DNA of 64,000 nucleotides, taken from contig NZ_JARXYP010000002.1 in NCBI RefSeq assembly GCF_029893805.1, forward strand, positions 6,014,001 through 6,078,000, read 5' to 3'. Origin of the DNA: Streptomyces sp. SAI-135. GTDB lineage: Bacteria; Actinomycetota; Actinomycetes; Streptomycetales; Streptomycetaceae. Shown in pieces: positions 17,048 through 25,506 of the stretch (positions within the stretch are counted from its first letter, which is position 1; each line of letters starts with the position of its first letter). The position numbers and the translations under genes were made by a program. Below the pieces are notes generated by a model. That model made no database searches. It saw only the letters and a list, made by a program, of their open reading frames with translations, and was not told where the DNA came from.

Positions 17048-20008
17048 TTGGCTTTCCAGATGCCGGACCGCGGCGGAGGCCCGACAGGGCCGCGGATGAG
17101 AGTGGGCCGCCCGTCCCGGCGTGCCAGGACCCTGCTCATGACGCTGGGCGTCCTTGCCGTCCTCGGCATGGCGTTCACCATGTTCGCGGGCTTCTGGACG
17201 GACTGGCTCTGGTACCGCTCGGTGAACTACTCCTCCGTGTTCACCACCACCCTGTGGACCAAGATCGGGCTGTTCTTCGTCTTCGGTGTGCTGATGGCCC
17301 TCGCGGTCGGCTTCAACATCTGGCTGGCCCACCGGCTGCGCCCGCCGCTGAGCGCCATGTCGATGGAGCAGCAGAACCTCGACCGCTACCGCATGGGCAT
17401 CGCGCCGTACAAGAAGTGGCTGCTGCTCGGGATCGTCTCCCTGGTCGGGCTGATCGCCGGCGCCTCCGCCTCCAGCCAGTGGCGGACCTGGCTGATGTGG
17501 GTCAACGGCGTGTCCTTCGGCGAGAAGGACCCGCAGTTCCACCTCGACATCTCCTTCTACACCTTCGACCTGCCCTGGTACCGGTTCCTGCTCGGCTTCG
17601 GCTTCGCCGCCGCGATCCTCTCGGTGATCGCCGCCGCGCTCACCCACTACCTGTACGGCGGTCTGCGGATCACCTCCCCGGGCGCGCGGGCGACGGCCGC
17701 CGCGACCGGGCACCTGTCGGTGCTGCTCGGTGTCTTCGTCGCCCTGAAGGCGGTCGCGTACTGGCTCGACCGGTACGGCCTCGCGGTCAAGTCCAGCGAC
17801 TTCAAGGCGACCGACAGCTGGACCGGCCTCCGGTACGTCGACGCCAACGCCTATCTGCCGGCCAAGACGATCCTGTTCTGCATCGCGGTCATCTGCGCCC
17901 TGCTGTTCTTCGCCACCCTGTGGCGGCGCACCTGGCAGCTGCCCGTGATCGGCTTCGGCCTGATGGTGCTCTCGGCGATCCTCATCGGCGGGCTCTACCC
18001 GGCGATCGTCCAGAAGTTCCAGGTCCAGCCGAACGAGCAGGCCAAGGAAGCGCCGTACGTCGAGAAGAACCTCAAGGCGACGCGTGAGGCGTACGGCATC
18101 GACGACGCCTCGGTGACCGAGTACGACGGCAAGCCCACCACCACGGACAAGACCAAGCTGCGCGACGACGTCGACGCCACGGCGAGCATCCGGGTCGTGG
18201 ACCCCAACGTGGTCTCGCCGACGTTCCAGCAGCTCCAGCAGATGCGGAACTACTACGCGTTCCCGACGAACCTGGACGTCGACCGGTACAGCAAGGACGG
18301 CAAGAACGCCGGGGATCAAGACACGGTCATCGGGCTGCGCGAGCTGAACCTCGCGGGCATCCCGAAGAACAACTGGATCAACGACCACTTCCGCTACACC
18401 CACGGGTACGGCGTGGTCGCCGCGAAGGGCACCGAGGCCGACGACGAGGGCCGCCCGGTCTTCACCGAGTCCAACCTGCCCTCGCAGGGCGACCTCGGGA
18501 CGTACCAGCAGCGCGTCTACTACGGCGAGAAGACCACCGAGTACTCGATCGTCGGCGGTCCCCAGAAGGAGATCGACTACTCCGACGACTCCGGCGAGAA
18601 GACCTACAGCTACAAGGCCAAGAGCGGGGTCAACCTCTCCAACCCGGTCAACCGGGCCGCGTACGCGGTGGCGTTCAGCGAGCCGCAGATCCTCTACTCC
18701 GGAGCGATCGGCGAGGGCTCGCGGATCCTGTACAACCGCACGCCCAAGCAGCGCGTCGAGGCGGTCGCGCCCTGGCTGACCATCGACGGCGACGCCTATC
18801 CGGCGGTCGTCAACGGCAAGATCCAGTGGATCGTCGACGCCTACACGACGACCAACGGATACCCGTACTCCTCGCGTACGACCCTCGGTGACACCACGGC
18901 CGACTCGCTGACCGCGACGAACAACCAGCGTGCGGTGGTGGCCCAGCAGAACCAGGTCAACTACATCCGCAACTCGGTGAAGGCGACCGTCGACGCGTAC
19001 ACCGGCGAGGTCAAGCTCTACCAGTGGGACACCAAGGACCCGGTCCTCAAGACCTGGATGAAAGCGTTCCCGGGCACGGTGGAGTCCAAGAAGGACATCT
19101 CCACCGACCTGATGGCCCATCTGCGGTACCCGCAGGACCTGTTCAAGGTCCAGCGTGAACTGCTGGCGCGTTACCACGTCGAGGACGCGGACACCTTCCT
19201 CAGCGGCAGCGAGGTGTGGCAGGTGCCGGACGACCCGACCAACAAGTCGGGCGACGCGGTGCCGCCGTACTACCTGAGCATGAAGATGCCCGACCAGCAG
19301 GCACAGGCGTTCTCCCTCACGACGACGTTCACGCCCAACGGCCGGGACAACCTCAGCGCGTTCATGTCGGTCGACGCCGAGGCGGGCACCAGCGACTACG
19401 GCAAGATCAGAATCCTGAAACTGCCGACCAACACCACGGTCAACGGGCCCAAACAGGTGCAGAGCCAGTTCAACTCCGAACAGGACATCGCCGAGACCAT
19501 CAGCCTCCTCAACAGAGGCGACTCCAATGTGGAGTACGGCAATCTGCTGACGGTGCCCCTCGACGGAGGACTGCTCTACGTGGAGCCGGTCTACGTACGC
19601 GGTGGTGGACTCAAGTACCCGCTGCTGCGCAAGGTGTTGGTGACCTACGGAGGCAACACCGCCTTCGAGGACACCCTGGACGAGGCCCTGAACAAGGTGT
19701 TCGGAGCGACCGGTTCGACGACTCGGCCACCGGACGACGACGGCGGGACCACCAAGCCGCCGCCGACCTCCGCCGACCCGACGGTCCAACAGGCGCTGGA
19801 CGACGCCCAGAAGGCCTTCGAGGCCGGCCAGGAAGCCCTGAAGAAGGGCGACTGGGAGGCGTACGGCCGGGCCCAGGCGGACCTGGAGGACGCGCTCAAG
19901 CGCGCTGAGGACGCGCAGTCCGCGGCGGACAAGGGCAGCGGCAGCAGCGCCAAGCCCAGTAGCAGTGCGAGTCCCAGCGCCAAGCCCAGCAGCAGCCCCA
20001 GCGGCTGA
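17048..20008 (+). CDS. UPF0182 family large membrane protein
   Basis: About 986 residues from TTG 17048, chosen because GAGGTG (17036-17041) is well spaced upstream; GTG 17039 and ATG 17060 are alternatives. The N-terminal third has about seven hydrophobic helices (TLLMTLGVLAVLGMAFTMF, WLLLGIVSLVGLIAGASA, LLFFATLW). A large extracytoplasmic domain follows with the family signatures NWINDHFRYTHGYGVV, YYGE and SEPQILYSGAIGEGSRILYNR. The tail is acidic and then rich in Ser, Pro and Lys, looking disordered. The family has no known activity. Single-gene unit upstream of a tRNA gene. Confidence 0.88.
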   Translation: MAFQMPDRGGGPTGPRMRVGRPSRRARTLLMTLGVLAVLGMAFTMFAGFWTDWLWYRSVNYSSVFTTTLWTKIGLFFVFGVLMALAVGFNIWLAHRLRPPLSAMSMEQQNLDRYRMGIAPYKKWLLLGIVSLVGLIAGASASSQWRTWLMWVNGVSFGEKDPQFHLDISFYTFDLPWYRFLLGFGFAAAILSVIAAALTHYLYGGLRITSPGARATAAATGHLSVLLGVFVALKAVAYWLDRYGLAVKSSDFKATDSWTGLRYVDANAYLPAKTILFCIAVICALLFFATLWRRTWQLPVIGFGLMVLSAILIGGLYPAIVQKFQVQPNEQAKEAPYVEKNLKATREAYGIDDASVTEYDGKPTTTDKTKLRDDVDATASIRVVDPNVVSPTFQQLQQMRNYYAFPTNLDVDRYSKDGKNAGDQDTVIGLRELNLAGIPKNNWINDHFRYTHGYGVVAAKGTEADDEGRPVFTESNLPSQGDLGTYQQRVYYGEKTTEYSIVGGPQKEIDYSDDSGEKTYSYKAKSGVNLSNPVNRAAYAVAFSEPQILYSGAIGEGSRILYNRTPKQRVEAVAPWLTIDGDAYPAVVNGKIQWIVDAYTTTNGYPYSSRTTLGDTTADSLTATNNQRAVVAQQNQVNYIRNSVKATVDAYTGEVKLYQWDTKDPVLKTWMKAFPGTVESKKDISTDLMAHLRYPQDLFKVQRELLARYHVEDADTFLSGSEVWQVPDDPTNKSGDAVPPYYLSMKMPDQQAQAFSLTTTFTPNGRDNLSAFMSVDAEAGTSDYGKIRILKLPTNTTVNGPKQVQSQFNSEQDIAETISLLNRGDSNVEYGNLLTVPLDGGLLYVEPVYVRGGGLKYPLLRKVLVTYGGNTAFEDTLDEALNKVFGATGSTTRPPDDDGGTTKPPPTSADPTVQQALDDAQKAFEAGQEALKKGDWEAYGRAQADLEDALKRAEDAQSAADKGSGSSAKPSSSASPSAKPSSSPSG

Positions 20009-20063
20009 TCAGCCGCTGGTGGAACGCCCACCCCCGCGCCGTGATACGGTTGCAACACAACGG

Positions 20064-20137
20064 CGCGGGGTGGAGCAGCTCGGTAGCTCGCTGGGCTCAT
20101 AACCCAGAGGTCGCAGGTTCAAATCCTGTCCCCGCTA
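20064..20137 (+). tRNA. Initiator tRNA-fMet (CAT), copy 1
   Basis: A 74-base cloverleaf without encoded CCA. Initiator features: the first base C is unpaired with position 72 (C1-T72), and three consecutive G-C pairs close the anticodon stem (GGG-CTCATAA-CCC). TTCAAAT forms the T loop. It is identical to the copy at 22225. A 15-bp terminator hairpin follows at once. Confidence 0.95.
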
Positions 20138-20145
20138 CTGCAATC

Positions 20146-20178
20146 GAAGGCCCGGATCCTTTCAGGATCCGGGCCTTC
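20146..20178 (+). terminator. tRNA-fMet copy 1 terminator
   Basis: GAAGGCCCGGATCCT (20146-20160) pairs perfectly with AGGATCCGGGCCTTC (20164-20178) around a TTC loop. Confidence 0.8.
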
Positions 20179-20342
20179 GTGATGTGCGAACGCATGTGCC
20201 GGGCAGGTGACGGCCGCGCCGCCGACGGCAGTTGGGGGGAACTGTGTTTCACTTGTCGTTCTGTGGGCATGTCGACAAAACGCTGAAGTGACCTCACTGG
20301 CTGCGGTATACCAGGTGTACCCAGGTTGCAGGTGGTGCGACG

Positions 20343-22151
20343 ATGGACGTTATGGGGGACAAGGCAACTCTGTTCGAGACAGGGCGTTTTGTGCAACCTT
20401 CCGGGCGGGACGGGGCCGGGGAGGCGGATGACGACGCCGCCGAGGAGGTCCGGCAGCGCCTGGCCGCCGAAGCCGGTGACGTCGAGGCGATGAGCGTCCT
20501 CGGCGCCCTCCTGCTGCGCCGCGGTGATCTCGACGGAGCCGAGCCCCATCTGCGTGCCGCCACCGCCGCGGGCGACCGGGCCGCCGCCAACAACCTCGGC
20601 GTCCTGCTGCACCAGCGCGGATACGCCGACGACGCAGCCGGCTGGTGGCGGATCGCCGCCGTCGCCGGATCGGCCGCGGCCGCGCACGCGCTGGGGCGCC
20701 ACCACCGTGAGCGGGGCGACGAGCCCGCCGCCGAGTACTGGCTGCGCCAGTCCGCCGAGCAGGGACACGCGCTGGGCGCCTACGCGCTCGCCGATCTGCT
20801 GGAGCACCGCGGGGACGCGGGCGCCGAGCAGTGGATGCGGATCGCCGCCGAGCGCGGGCACCGGGAGGCCGCCTACCGGCTGGCCCGCTCGCTCGACCGC
20901 AGACTGGGTCCCGAGGGGGACGTAGGGGACGACCAGGGCGCCGGGGCCGAGGCCGAGCAGTGGTACCGGCAGGCCGCCGCGCGCGGGCACCGGCGGGCGG
21001 CACTGCACCTCGGGGCGATCCTGGAGCGGCGCGGGGCCCTCAAGGAGGCCGGCCGCTGGTACCTGACGTCCGCGAAGGACGGCGAGGCGCGGGCCGCCTG
21101 CGCGCTCGGGTTCCTGCTGCGGGACGCCGGTGACACCGAGAGCGCCGCCGTGTGGTGGCTGCGCGCCGCCCAGGACGGGGACGGCAACGCGGCCAACGCG
21201 CTGGGCGCCCTGCACGCCGAGCGCGGCGAGCCGCAGACCGCCGAGCGGTGGTACCGGGCGGCGATGGACGCAGGCGACGACAACGGCGCGTACAACCTCG
21301 GGCTCCTCTGCGCCGAGCAGGGGCGGACCGCGCAGGCCGAGCAGTGGTACCGGCGGGCCGCGTACGCGGGGCACCGGGAGGCGGCCAACGCTCTGGCCAT
21401 CCTGCTGCTCCAGGGCGGGGACACGGCCGGGGCCGAGCCGTGGTTCTCCAAGGCCGCGGAGGCCGGGAGCGTGGACGCCGCGTTCAACCTCGGCATCCTG
21501 TTCGCCGGCCGCGGCGAGGAGGCCGTCGCGCTGCGCTGGTACGAGCGGGCCGCGGCCGCCGGGCACACCGAGGCCGCGCTCCAGGTGGGCATCGCCCGGC
21601 TGCGGGACGGGGACGAGGCCGGCGCCGAGCGGCACCTGCGCTGTGCGGCGGGGGGCGGCAGCGCGGAGGCCGCGTACCGGCTGGCGACCGTGCTGGACGC
21701 CCGGCGGCCGCCGGTGCCCGCGCACACGCTCGGGGAGCCGGTGGACACGGAGAAGAGCGAGTGCGAGGAGTGGTACGAGCGCGCGGCCTCCCAGGGGCAC
21801 CGCCGGGCCCAGGTGCGGGTGGGCATGCTCGCGGCCGCTCGGGGTGACGTCGTGGAGGCGGCCCGCTGGTACCGGGAGGCCGCGGAGGCGGGTTCCCGCA
21901 ACGGCGCGTTCAACCTGGGGCTGCTGCTCGCCCGGGAGGGGAGCGAGCCGGAGGCCGCCGTGTGGTGGGCTCGGGCCGCCGACGCGGGGCACGGACGGGC
22001 GGCGTTGCGGCTGGCCCTGGTCTACGCGCGTCGGGGCGAGCTCGCCGAGGGACAGCGGTGGGCCGACCGGGCGGTGGCCCTGGGGCCCGCCGAGGTGTCG
22101 GAGCGTGCGGCCCGGTTGCGGGACGCGCTGCGTGAGGAGCTGTCGGCGTAA
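20343..22151 (+). CDS. Sel1/TPR-repeat protein
   Basis: A 602-residue, almost entirely alpha-helical protein built of about fourteen 36-residue Sel1-like repeats. The recurring pattern is AxxWYRRAAxAGHxxAAxxLGxLLxxRG, for example AEQWYRRAAYAGHREAANAL and ALRWYERAAAAGHTEAAL. No signal peptide or membrane segment. Sel1 arrays are protein-interaction scaffolds, so the partner is unknown. ATG 20343 is the longest start; MGDKATLF at 20352 is a shorter possibility. It sits alone between two identical initiator tRNA genes in the same orientation. Confidence 0.88.
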   Translation: MDVMGDKATLFETGRFVQPSGRDGAGEADDDAAEEVRQRLAAEAGDVEAMSVLGALLLRRGDLDGAEPHLRAATAAGDRAAANNLGVLLHQRGYADDAAGWWRIAAVAGSAAAAHALGRHHRERGDEPAAEYWLRQSAEQGHALGAYALADLLEHRGDAGAEQWMRIAAERGHREAAYRLARSLDRRLGPEGDVGDDQGAGAEAEQWYRQAAARGHRRAALHLGAILERRGALKEAGRWYLTSAKDGEARAACALGFLLRDAGDTESAAVWWLRAAQDGDGNAANALGALHAERGEPQTAERWYRAAMDAGDDNGAYNLGLLCAEQGRTAQAEQWYRRAAYAGHREAANALAILLLQGGDTAGAEPWFSKAAEAGSVDAAFNLGILFAGRGEEAVALRWYERAAAAGHTEAALQVGIARLRDGDEAGAERHLRCAAGGGSAEAAYRLATVLDARRPPVPAHTLGEPVDTEKSECEEWYERAASQGHRRAQVRVGMLAAARGDVVEAARWYREAAEAGSRNGAFNLGLLLAREGSEPEAAVWWARAADAGHGRAALRLALVYARRGELAEGQRWADRAVALGPAEVSERAARLRDALREELSA

Positions 22152-22224
22152 CGGAGTGTGAGGTGTGCCTCGGCAAAGCGATTTGCCTCTGGCCTCACCC
22201 TTCACGTAACGTTGCATTCATCGA

Positions 22225-22298
22225 CGCGGGGTGGAGCAGCTCGGTAGCTCGCTGGGCTCATAACCCAGAGGTCGCAGGTTCAAATCCTGTCCCCGCTA
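22225..22298 (+). tRNA. Initiator tRNA-fMet (CAT), copy 2
   Basis: Identical over all 74 bases to the copy at 20064, with the same C1-T72 mismatch and three G-C pairs in the anticodon stem. CCA is not encoded. Its own terminator follows. The gap between the Sel1 gene and this tRNA is 73 bases. Confidence 0.95.
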
Positions 22299-22305
22299 CT
22301 GAAGG

Positions 22306-22348
22306 CCGAGGGCCGGAATCCGAAAGGTTTCCGGCCCTCGGTGTTTTT
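22306..22348 (+). terminator. tRNA-fMet copy 2 terminator
   Basis: CCGAGGGCCGGAA (22306-22318) pairs with TTCCGGCCCTCGG (22329-22341), followed by TGTTTTT. Confidence 0.82.
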
Positions 22349-22421
22349 CGGGGACGGTGGCACCGCGGGCAGCACGAAGCCCCGGCGTCCGCGAGGGATG
22401 CCGGGGCTTCGGTGCGAGCTG

Positions 22422-22838
22422 TTACGCCGCCGCGCAGTTCGGGCAGACGCCCCGGTACGTCACCTCGACGTCCGAGACGGTGAAGCCGAACCGCTCCGAG
22501 TCGGGCAGGTCGGCCATCGGGTTGCCCGTGGGGTGCACGTCCCGGATGGCGCCGCACTGGGCGCAGACCAGGTGGTGGTGCGGCCGGTGGGCGTTCGGGT
22601 CGTACCTCTTGGCGCGCTTGTCGGTGGCGACTTCGAGCACCTCGCCGAGGGAGACCAGCTCGCCCAGCGTGTTGTAGACGGTCGCCCGGGAGATCTCGGG
22701 CAGCTTGGCCACGGCGCGTGCGTGGACCTCGTCGGCCGTCAGATGGACGTGTTCGCCGTCGAGGACCTCGGCCACGACGCGCCGCTGCGCGGTCATCCGC
22801 CATCCGCGGCCGCGCAGTCGTTCCAGAAGGTCGCTCAT
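22422..22838 (-). CDS. Fur-family metalloregulator (PerR/CatR-like)
   Basis: A 138-residue protein. The N-terminal winged helix includes GWRMTAQRRVVAEVL and ISRATVYNTLGELV. The dimerisation domain contains the histidine-rich HRPHHHLVC, a CAQC pair and a C-terminal CPNC pair that form a structural zinc site. It represses target genes with a bound regulatory metal. Which metal or oxidant it senses cannot be read from sequence; the two CxxC motifs and short form fit the PerR/CatR side of the family. It may start at either ATG of MSMSDL (22844 or 22838). It lies 75 bases downstream of the CBS gene in the same orientation. Confidence 0.87.
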   Translation of the reverse strand: MSDLLERLRGRGWRMTAQRRVVAEVLDGEHVHLTADEVHARAVAKLPEISRATVYNTLGELVSLGEVLEVATDKRAKRYDPNAHRPHHHLVCAQCGAIRDVHPTGNPMADLPDSERFGFTVSDVEVTYRGVCPNCAAA

Positions 22839-22913
22839 GCTCACCAGCCTAACAGCTGGAGACCAGAATCCGAACGGGTGTGAGTTTGGAGAGCTACTCG
22901 ATTTGGATTGTGT

Positions 22914-23324
22914 CTAATGTGTTGCCCCGGTTCCCGCCGGGACGCGCTGCCGTGCCGGTGCCCAGCAGCGGATGATGTCGCGCACCGAGACGATACCGGC
23001 GGGCTCGCCGTGCTCCAGCACGATGAGGTGCCGGAAGCCGCCGTGGGCCATCGCCTGCGCGGCCTCCTCCAAGGTCCAGGTCGGGGTGGCGAAGACGACG
23101 TCGGTGGTGGTGTGGGCGTGGGCGCACTCGGTGTCCGGACTCTGGCCGAGCCCCACGGAGTTCAGGATGTCGCGCTCGGTCAGAATGCCGGTGCCGGTGC
23201 CGTCGGGGTCGAGGACCACGGCCGCGCCCACCCGGCGGGCGGACATCAGGGCGGCGGCCTGGCGGAGTGTGTGGGCGGGGCCGATGGTGAGGACCACCGT
23301 GCTCATGGCGTCGCGGACGAGCAT
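22914..23324 (-). CDS. CBS-domain pair protein
   Basis: A 136-residue protein consisting of two CBS motifs (VLTIGPAHTLRQAAALMSARRVGAAVV and the C-terminal TLEEAAQAMAHGGFRHLIVL with GIVSVRDI). Such stand-alone pairs bind adenine nucleotides and act as energy sensors. The ATG at 23324 is chosen because AGGAGGTGA (23344-23336 on the minus strand) is correctly placed; the frame is open for nine more codons upstream. A perfect 10-bp palindrome lies 21 bases upstream of the start. Confidence 0.85.
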   Translation of the reverse strand: MLVRDAMSTVVLTIGPAHTLRQAAALMSARRVGAAVVLDPDGTGTGILTERDILNSVGLGQSPDTECAHAHTTTDVVFATPTWTLEEAAQAMAHGGFRHLIVLEHGEPAGIVSVRDIIRCWAPARQRVPAGTGATH

Positions 23325-23344
23325 GGGTTCGCAGTCACCTCCTG

Positions 23345-23370
23345 GAACCAATGAGTTCGTTCATTGGTTC
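23345..23370. promoter_or_regulatory. Palindromic operator-like site upstream of the CBS gene
   Basis: GAACCAATGA (23345-23354) and TCATTGGTTC (23361-23370) are perfect inverted repeats separated by GTTCGT. A tandem TTCACAA repeat follows (23368-23382). The site lies between the CBS gene start and its likely promoter, so it could be a repressor operator or a 5'-UTR hairpin beside the ribosome-binding site. The regulator is unknown. Confidence 0.6.
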
Positions 23371-23472
23371 ACAAGTTCACAAATGAGGGTCCTCTCAGAG
23401 TCGCAGGTAAAGCCGGGGTCAACAAGAGGGCGTGCGTGGTCGATTGAGGGCGCACGCGCTCATCTGTGTCGG

Positions 23473-24273
23473 CTAGTAGCGCTCGTTGAGATAGCCCAGG
23501 AACTCGTCGTGGAGCAGCCCGTTGGAGGCGGCGGCGTTGCCGTTGTGCGGGCCCGGACGGCCGTCGAGGCCGGTGAAGGTGCCGCCGGCCTCCGTGACGA
23601 CGATCGCGTTCGCGGCCATGTCCCACAGGGACAGCTCCGGTTCCGCGCAGAGGTCGATCGAGCCCTCGGCGACCATCATGTACGGCCAGAAGTCGCCGTA
23701 CGCGCGCGTGCGCCACACCTCGCGGGTCAGGTCCAGGAAACCGCCCAGGCGGCCCTGGTCCTCCCAGCCGGTGAGGGAGGAGTACGCGAAGGAGGCGTCG
23801 GAGAGCTTGCCGACCTTGGAGACGTGCAGGCGGGAGGCGGAGGTCAGGCTGCGGCCGCTGAAGGCGCCGTGGCCCTTGGCGGCCCACCACCGGCGGCCGA
23901 GCGCGGGCGCGGAGACCACGCCGACGACGGGCTGGTAGCCGCCCTCCGCCGCCTCCATCAGGGAGATCAGGGTGGCCCAGACGGGAACCCCCCGGACGTA
24001 GTTCTTGGTGCCGTCGATCGGGTCGATGACCCAGCGGCGCGGGCCGGTGCCCTCGACGCCGTACTCCTCGCCGAGGACGGCGTCGCGGGGGCGGGCCCGC
24101 TTGAGGTGGCCGCGGATGAGCTCTTCCGCCGCCTTGTCCGCCTCACTGACCGGGGTCATGTCCGGCTTTGTCTCGACCTTGAGGTCCAGTGCCTTGAAGC
24201 GGTCCATGGTCGTCGCGTCGGCCGCGTCCGCGAGGACGTGGGCGAGGCGGAGGTCGTCGAGGTAGTCCGGCAT
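23473..24273 (-). CDS. hisN: Histidinol-phosphatase, inositol monophosphatase type (HisN)
   Basis: A 266-residue member of the IMPase superfamily. Metal-binding motifs: GEEYG (near residue 70) and DPIDGTKNYVRG (near 84-95), and the distal LSLWDMAANAIVVTEAGG. The combination KNYVRG plus FWPYMMVAEGSIDL fits the actinobacterial HisN subgroup rather than SuhB. It removes phosphate from histidinol phosphate in the penultimate step of histidine synthesis. No other his gene is adjacent. Start ATG 24273. The alternative is a broader-specificity IMPase. Confidence 0.82.
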   Translation of the reverse strand: MPDYLDDLRLAHVLADAADATTMDRFKALDLKVETKPDMTPVSEADKAAEELIRGHLKRARPRDAVLGEEYGVEGTGPRRWVIDPIDGTKNYVRGVPVWATLISLMEAAEGGYQPVVGVVSAPALGRRWWAAKGHGAFSGRSLTSASRLHVSKVGKLSDASFAYSSLTGWEDQGRLGGFLDLTREVWRTRAYGDFWPYMMVAEGSIDLCAEPELSLWDMAANAIVVTEAGGTFTGLDGRPGPHNGNAAASNGLLHDEFLGYLNERY

Positions 24274-24437
24274 GCTGGGAACGGTATCCGCCGACGTCGG
24301 TGCGGTGCCACAGGGGCCGGAGTGTGGACGCCTGACGGAGTGCCGCGGGAGACGGTGCGGCGTCCGCGGGTGCGGGCGTGGCCGCCGGTCGCGCCGACCG
24401 GAACGCGCCCCCTCGATGCCCTCGCGAACCCTTGACA

Positions 24438-25100
24438 GTGCCCCCGCACGCGTCAAATCTGGGCGCAGAGCTGCTTGCTCCCTGGGAGGCGATGATGCCT
24501 GCTGCGCGGGAATCGCTGCTGGACGCCGCTTACTCGGCGCTGGCGCGCCGGCCGTGGTCCGCCGTGAGGATGGTGGATGTCGCGGCGGCGGCCGGAGTGT
24601 CCCGGCAGACGCTGTACAACGAGTTCGGGAGCAAGGAAGGGCTGGCCCGCGCGCTGGTGAGACGGGAGGCCGACGGCTATCTCGGCGGGGTCGACCGGGC
24701 GCTCACCGCACACGGCGACGCCCGGGAGCGGCTGACCGCGGCCGCCGAGTGGACCACCGTCTCCGCCCGGGAGAACGCGCTGGTACGGGCGATGCTCACC
24801 GGATGCTGGAGCGAGCGGCTGCCCTCGCCGACGCTCTCGGCCGTGCCGTCCTCCTCCGCGGTGCCGGCACAGCGCCGGGCCGACGGACCGCTGCCCTCGC
24901 CCGGCGACTTCGTGGCACTGGTGCGCGACCGTGCCGTCTCCGCCCTGGCCGGACCCGGCGTCCACCGGGCGGACGTCCCCGACCTCGTCCGCTCCTGCGA
25001 GCTCGCGGTCCGGCTCGCCCTGTCCTGCGTGGCGGCCCCGCCGGGCGAGGGCGGGGTGGCGGACCTGGTGCGGAGCGCGCTCCAGCGGCAGTACGCGTGA
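24438..25100 (+). CDS. TetR-family transcriptional regulator
   Basis: A 220-residue protein from GTG 24438; ATG 24492 is an alternative. The helix-turn-helix reads VDVAAAAGVSRQTLYNEFGSKEGLARALV, standard for TetR regulators. The C-terminal ligand domain is alanine-rich with a PSSSAVPAQRR loop. It is divergent from hisN and convergent, 6 bases away, with an SMR transporter. A local role in controlling the transporter is possible but unproven. Confidence 0.85.
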   Translation: MPPHASNLGAELLAPWEAMMPAARESLLDAAYSALARRPWSAVRMVDVAAAAGVSRQTLYNEFGSKEGLARALVRREADGYLGGVDRALTAHGDARERLTAAAEWTTVSARENALVRAMLTGCWSERLPSPTLSAVPSSSAVPAQRRADGPLPSPGDFVALVRDRAVSALAGPGVHRADVPDLVRSCELAVRLALSCVAAPPGEGGVADLVRSALQRQYA

Positions 25101-25106
25101 CGCGTG

Positions 25107-25430
25107 CTAGTGGGACGAGCCCGACAGCTGGAGTCCGATCACCCCGATGATCACCAGGCTGATCGAGACGATCTTCAGCGTCGACACCAGGTCGTCGAGG
25201 AAGATCATTCCGTAGATCGCGGTGCCCGCCGCGCCGATGCCGGTCCACACCGCGTAGGCGGGGCCGACGTCCAGCTTCTTCAGGGACAGGGTCAGCAGGC
25301 CGAAGCTGCCGAGCGCGAAGATGCAGAACGCGATCGTGGGCCACAGCCGGGTGAAACCGTGGGAGAGCTTCAGACACACGGCGAAACCGGTCTCCAGCAA
25401 CCCGGCCACCACCACCAGCAGCCACGCCAT
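25107..25430 (-). CDS. Small multidrug resistance transporter, SugE/Gdx subtype
   Basis: A 107-residue protein with four transmembrane helices. The essential glutamate is Glu13 in GLLETGFAV. LSHGFTRLWP and AYAVWTGIGAAG match the SugE/Gdx branch, which exports guanidinium rather than large cations. It works as a dual-topology dimer exchanging substrate for protons. I searched the upstream 70 bases for a guanidine riboswitch and found none. Its stop nearly touches the TetR gene stop. Confidence 0.85.
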   Translation of the reverse strand: MAWLLVVVAGLLETGFAVCLKLSHGFTRLWPTIAFCIFALGSFGLLTLSLKKLDVGPAYAVWTGIGAAGTAIYGMIFLDDLVSTLKIVSISLVIIGVIGLQLSGSSH

Positions 25431-25506
25431 GTGCTGTCCTCCCGTATGTCCGGCTCGGTGCGAGTATGCACTTACCGAACTCGCGTACACCCAAACACCG
25501 GGGAGG

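Noticed and set aside
16919..19789. 956-codon open frame on the minus strand across the UPF0182 gene
   Set aside because: It is the antisense shadow of a well-supported membrane protein gene. High GC third positions keep antisense frames open, and the translation is low-complexity (Arg, Val, Gly, Asp) without domains.
20064..22298. tRNA-flanked genomic island
   Set aside because: The interval holds only a Sel1-repeat gene with normal base composition, without integrase, excisionase or att-like partial tRNA; both tRNAs are complete.
25431..25506. Guanidine riboswitch before the SugE/Gdx gene
   Set aside because: No ACGR-loop hairpin pair or ykkC core could be found in the short leader.
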